This document shows, piece after piece, positions 60,990-64,000 of a stretch of DNA of 64,000 bases. The position numbers and the translations under genes were made by a program. The DNA is taken from contig JAKSZT010054573.1 in assembly GCA_026826555.1 (NCBI GenBank), positions 1,297,109 to 1,361,108 on the forward strand. The letters run 5' to 3'. Position 1 is the stretch's first letter. Every line of letters begins with the position of its first letter. Source of the DNA: Tolypeutes matacus. Lineage: Eukaryota > Chordata > Mammalia > Cingulata > Chlamyphoridae. The notes under the pieces were generated by a model, which saw nothing but the letters and a program-made list of their open reading frames with translations, did not search any database and was not told where the DNA came from.

Positions 60990-61215
60990 TTTCTAGTATA
61001 AAAATATAATAGGATGGCTATAATAAAAAAAGAAGGCCATAATGAGTCTTGATAGGGATGTGTAGAAATTCCCACTGATCGTGGGAAGGAAAATTGGTGC
61101 CGCCACATTGGAAAATAGTTTGGCAGTTGCTTCTAAAGATAAATACAAAATGTACCCTGTGACCCAGCAATTCTGCACCTAAGTATATACCCCAGAGAAG
61201 TGACTGATGTTCACT
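60990..61215 (+). repeat. L1 ORF2 C-terminal fragment, sense
   Basis: 'tagtttggcagttgcttct', 'accctgtgacccagcaattc' and 'tgcacctaagtatatacccc' match L1 ORF2 C-terminal coding order, equivalent to about 43380-43590 in the full-length copy. Confidence 0.7.
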
Positions 61216-64000
61216 CTCTTTATTTTCTGCCTTTACCTCTTCTTATAAGTAGATAATTATTTTTGTTACAATTTGGGGGCTTAATTCCCATTGTTATTTT
61301 GATTTTTCTGAACTTTCCCTATAAGCTAATAATAGACGTGAATCTGTAACTGGCTTTGAGAGTGTCCATGGCACAGGACTTGGCTAATGGAGTAAGGACA
61401 GTGAGGAGGACGACCTTGCTGTTATCTACCCTTGAACACTTACTTGGGAGTTTAGTCTCTACCTCTTCTCCAATTAACACAAGAGATGGTCTGTATTTAC
61501 TGACAACTGGAAGGGGCCATGTAAGATTCTGGGAAAGGTGATGTGAGCTGAAAATAATGAAAACTGACCCACGGTAACTGGTGTTCCACAGACATGGCTG
61601 TTTGGTCCAGTGCCATACTGCGGCAAATCCACAGCCAGACAGACACGCTTCCCTGGCGTCTGGGGTCTAAATTACTCATCTGTCTGGCCCGACACCCAGA
61701 GGAGGAGGACAGGACACAAGGGCTGTGCATCACACCTGCTGTCTCTCATCGGATTCTTCTAATTACCTTCATCAAACCTCTGTTTTGCCGGACAGAATTT
61801 ACTGAGGTCTGTTGCTAATTCCCTTAATGGATTTCTTCATTTCCAGGTGGAGCTTATGAGCCAAGCTGCCTCTAACCGTGTAGAGTAACAGTCTTTGGTC
61901 TTTGGTCACTGCGGAGCTGTGGCTCCCTGACTTTGTCACTGCAGGGCAGGGTTCTGACGCGGGTGGAACACCAAACGGGTCCTATGAGAATTCAAGCTGG
62001 GAGGAGTGACCCTTGCCCGGACGACGTTGGCAGGGCTTTTTATGTGTGCAGTGTACTTGCAAGGATGCTTTGGAAAGGATGATGGTGGGAGGAGACGCCT
62101 GGAAGCTTAGGTACAGTGGGCATAAGGATGAGGATTTAAAGCCGAGGAAGAGTCGCGTGACTTCACGAGCCTTTGAAGCCACGGCAGGTGACTCCTGAAA
62201 GATGAGGGAAGTACCAGTGTGGAATGACAGGGAGGAAGACATGTCTTGAAACTGTTGTCTTAGCACCAGGAAGCCAGAACCCAGGGCAAGTGGGGCGGGT
62301 TTTCACCCTGCTCTCCCTCCATGTCTACCTGAATGGGCTGAACACACTCTGTCAGTAGCTCTTGGCCACCCAGTGACTGCTTCCTGTGGCTGTCGTGCCG
62401 GGGACCCTTGGGCTGTTGTGATTTCCACTCCACGGTCATGTTCATTATTTAACAAGGGACTTCTGAAAACCCAGTTCCTTTGCCCCTGTTGCGTGACTTG
62501 GGATGGAAACTCCAAGCGCTGGCAAGACAGTGGGAAAGATACTTTAAAGCAGATGGACCTCTTAAAAGGCCCAATTTTAAATAGAATCAGGAAAATGCAA
62601 ATATGTCATCTCACTTAACCATAGCAGTAGCATCATCTTCAGCATCCTCAGTCCTGGCCATCTGGGCTTGATTCTCGTCTTCTGAATTCTGTGGGAGCTA
62701 TTTTGGTCCTGCTTGGGAAAGTTTCTGCTGAGTTCCAAGCAGGATGAGAATCTAGTCCTGTTCCTGAAATAGAAAGGCTTTGGTTTTTTTCCACTCGTAG
62801 TTTGAGAAAAATTGCTTTGGGAAAAAGAATTTGGGACATTAGACTATATTTAAGGGGTGAAGAATTTTTCACATATTGTCTGCTATCAGTTTGGAGCTCA
62901 AACATGACATTTACAAGTAAATAAGACAGATTCCTCCAGATCCGGTAAAACACAACACAACACTTTTCCCATAATGTTGATATTTCTATGGTATTCCTTA
63001 TTGCAGATATCTTTGGATGCGTTTACTCTGTTTCCTAAGAAAGTTCTGGGAGGGGACACACGTTGTATGGAGATAGGCTCAGAGTGGAGGAGAAAGTCTA
63101 TCTCCTTTCTCTGCCTCTCTGTCACTACCTTCCTCCTCAGTTTCAAACTCTGTGGAAACTGCTAAAATATGCTGTGAGTCATTGAATCCATAAACATTAC
63201 TTTCCTTTAAAACTGGTACAGATGCTGTTGCACCATCCATATAAACCTCCTGAAGCGAAAAACGCTGCCCACGCTCTCTGCACCCTAACACTTCCTTGTT
63301 TTCATTTTTTCTCTTCTCCCGTCTTGTCCTTGCCCATATGTGTGCATAATTTAAAAAAAATGTTTTAATCATAGTATAAGATGTGGTACAACAGATCATT
63401 TTTGGTAAGTAACTTTTTACTTGATTTTGCCTATTTCACAATTGGAAATTTTCTTCAAATAATTTTGTAAGAACTACCAAATCCAGCAATATATATTTAA
63501 CACTCGCTAGAAAGATACTTTAACTTTAAACAGTAGGAAAGAATCGAATTTTGTATTCTCTTTTTTTAAAACAATTTTAAGTTTACAGTAAGCATTTCAG
63601 TGTTAATGCCAGTGTCCCGACTAGTACTGAGTGGTCACGTATTCCATTTTAAATCATCTCCTTGTCATGCAGGAGTGTGTGCTTTTTCAGTTAGAATACC
63701 TATACTCTCAATCATTCTATAAACTTCGGACGCAACTGCTGTCAGTAGAAATTCCAGGTGACCACTTGCACGGCGCTACTGAATTACAGGGGGTCGCTGA
63801 TCTTCCAAGCCGCAGATACCGGGCTCAGCCCCAGCCAAGGGTGAGGCAGGGAGTCCCGGCTGCAGACCTGTAGCCATCTTCAGTTTGCCTCTTCTCTCAT
63901 GCTGGGGCATCAGCAGATGCACATGAAGGTTAGAGGCAGGCGGGTTGTGACGTGTGGGCTCCATCCCTCCCAGCTATGTCATGCTAAAAGTACCCTGGTT
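61216..64000. other. Unassigned sequence with one exon-like ORF
   Basis: I recognise no firm repeat. A minus-strand open segment at 63079-63330 has a protein-like composition and is discussed in the findings. Other ORFs are short and overlap on opposite strands. Confidence 0.4.

Overview
The window is gene-poor mammalian nuclear DNA, most likely from a xenarthran and probably an armadillo (Dasypus). The host call rests on two tRNA-derived SINEs with clear pol III A and B boxes that match my memory of the armadillo DAS-SINE family, on lineage-type LTRs, and on a diverged xenarthran-looking L1 lineage. These sit on a base layer of repeats shared by placental mammals (MIR, L2, MLT1, MER5-like and MER20-like hAT elements, old L1). 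I see no intact protein-coding gene, no functional RNA gene and no CRISPR array. Most of the open reading frames are chance ORFs or fall inside repeats.

Layout. 0-8 kb: L1 pieces, one interrupted by a 567-bp LTR (1724-2290), and a MER20-like hAT element. 8-14 kb: an MLT1-type LTR, then a long antisense old L1 split by a solo LTR with a perfect 5-bp target duplication. 14-18 kb: three adjoining LINE-type 3' ends with poly(A). The first is flanked by a 15-bp duplication that also encloses about 380 bp of extra DNA, the signature of 3' transduction. 18-27 kb: mostly unique, with one MIR and one perfect hairpin. 26.9-31.6 kb: a second copy of the 1.7-kb LTR, then a probable antisense ERVL-MaLR proviral remnant holding a younger LINE copy and a minisatellite that contains a 10-N assembly gap. 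31.6-37.7 kb: mostly unique, with an MLT1 LTR and two MER5A-like elements in opposite orientation.

37.74-44.09 kb holds the main element: a full-length L1 with target-site duplication, tandem 5'UTR units, and ORF1 and ORF2. Both ORFs are disabled by indels and stops, and ORF2 also carries a SINE. 44-48 kb is G+C-rich, with a CpG-rich patch and two ERV LTRs. 51.7-52.9 kb is a nested stack: an antisense MLT1-like LTR, a dimeric SINE and a probable further LTR. The right end carries L2, MLT1, MER20-like and L1 fragments, plus several minus-strand coding-like patches (59.98-60.64 kb and 63.08-63.33 kb). These could be pseudogene remnants or chance.

No genes here work together as a pathway. The content is a layered transposon record whose order of insertion can be read from nesting and target-site duplications. 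Family names are from memory of consensus sequences; subfamily assignments and element edges are approximate.
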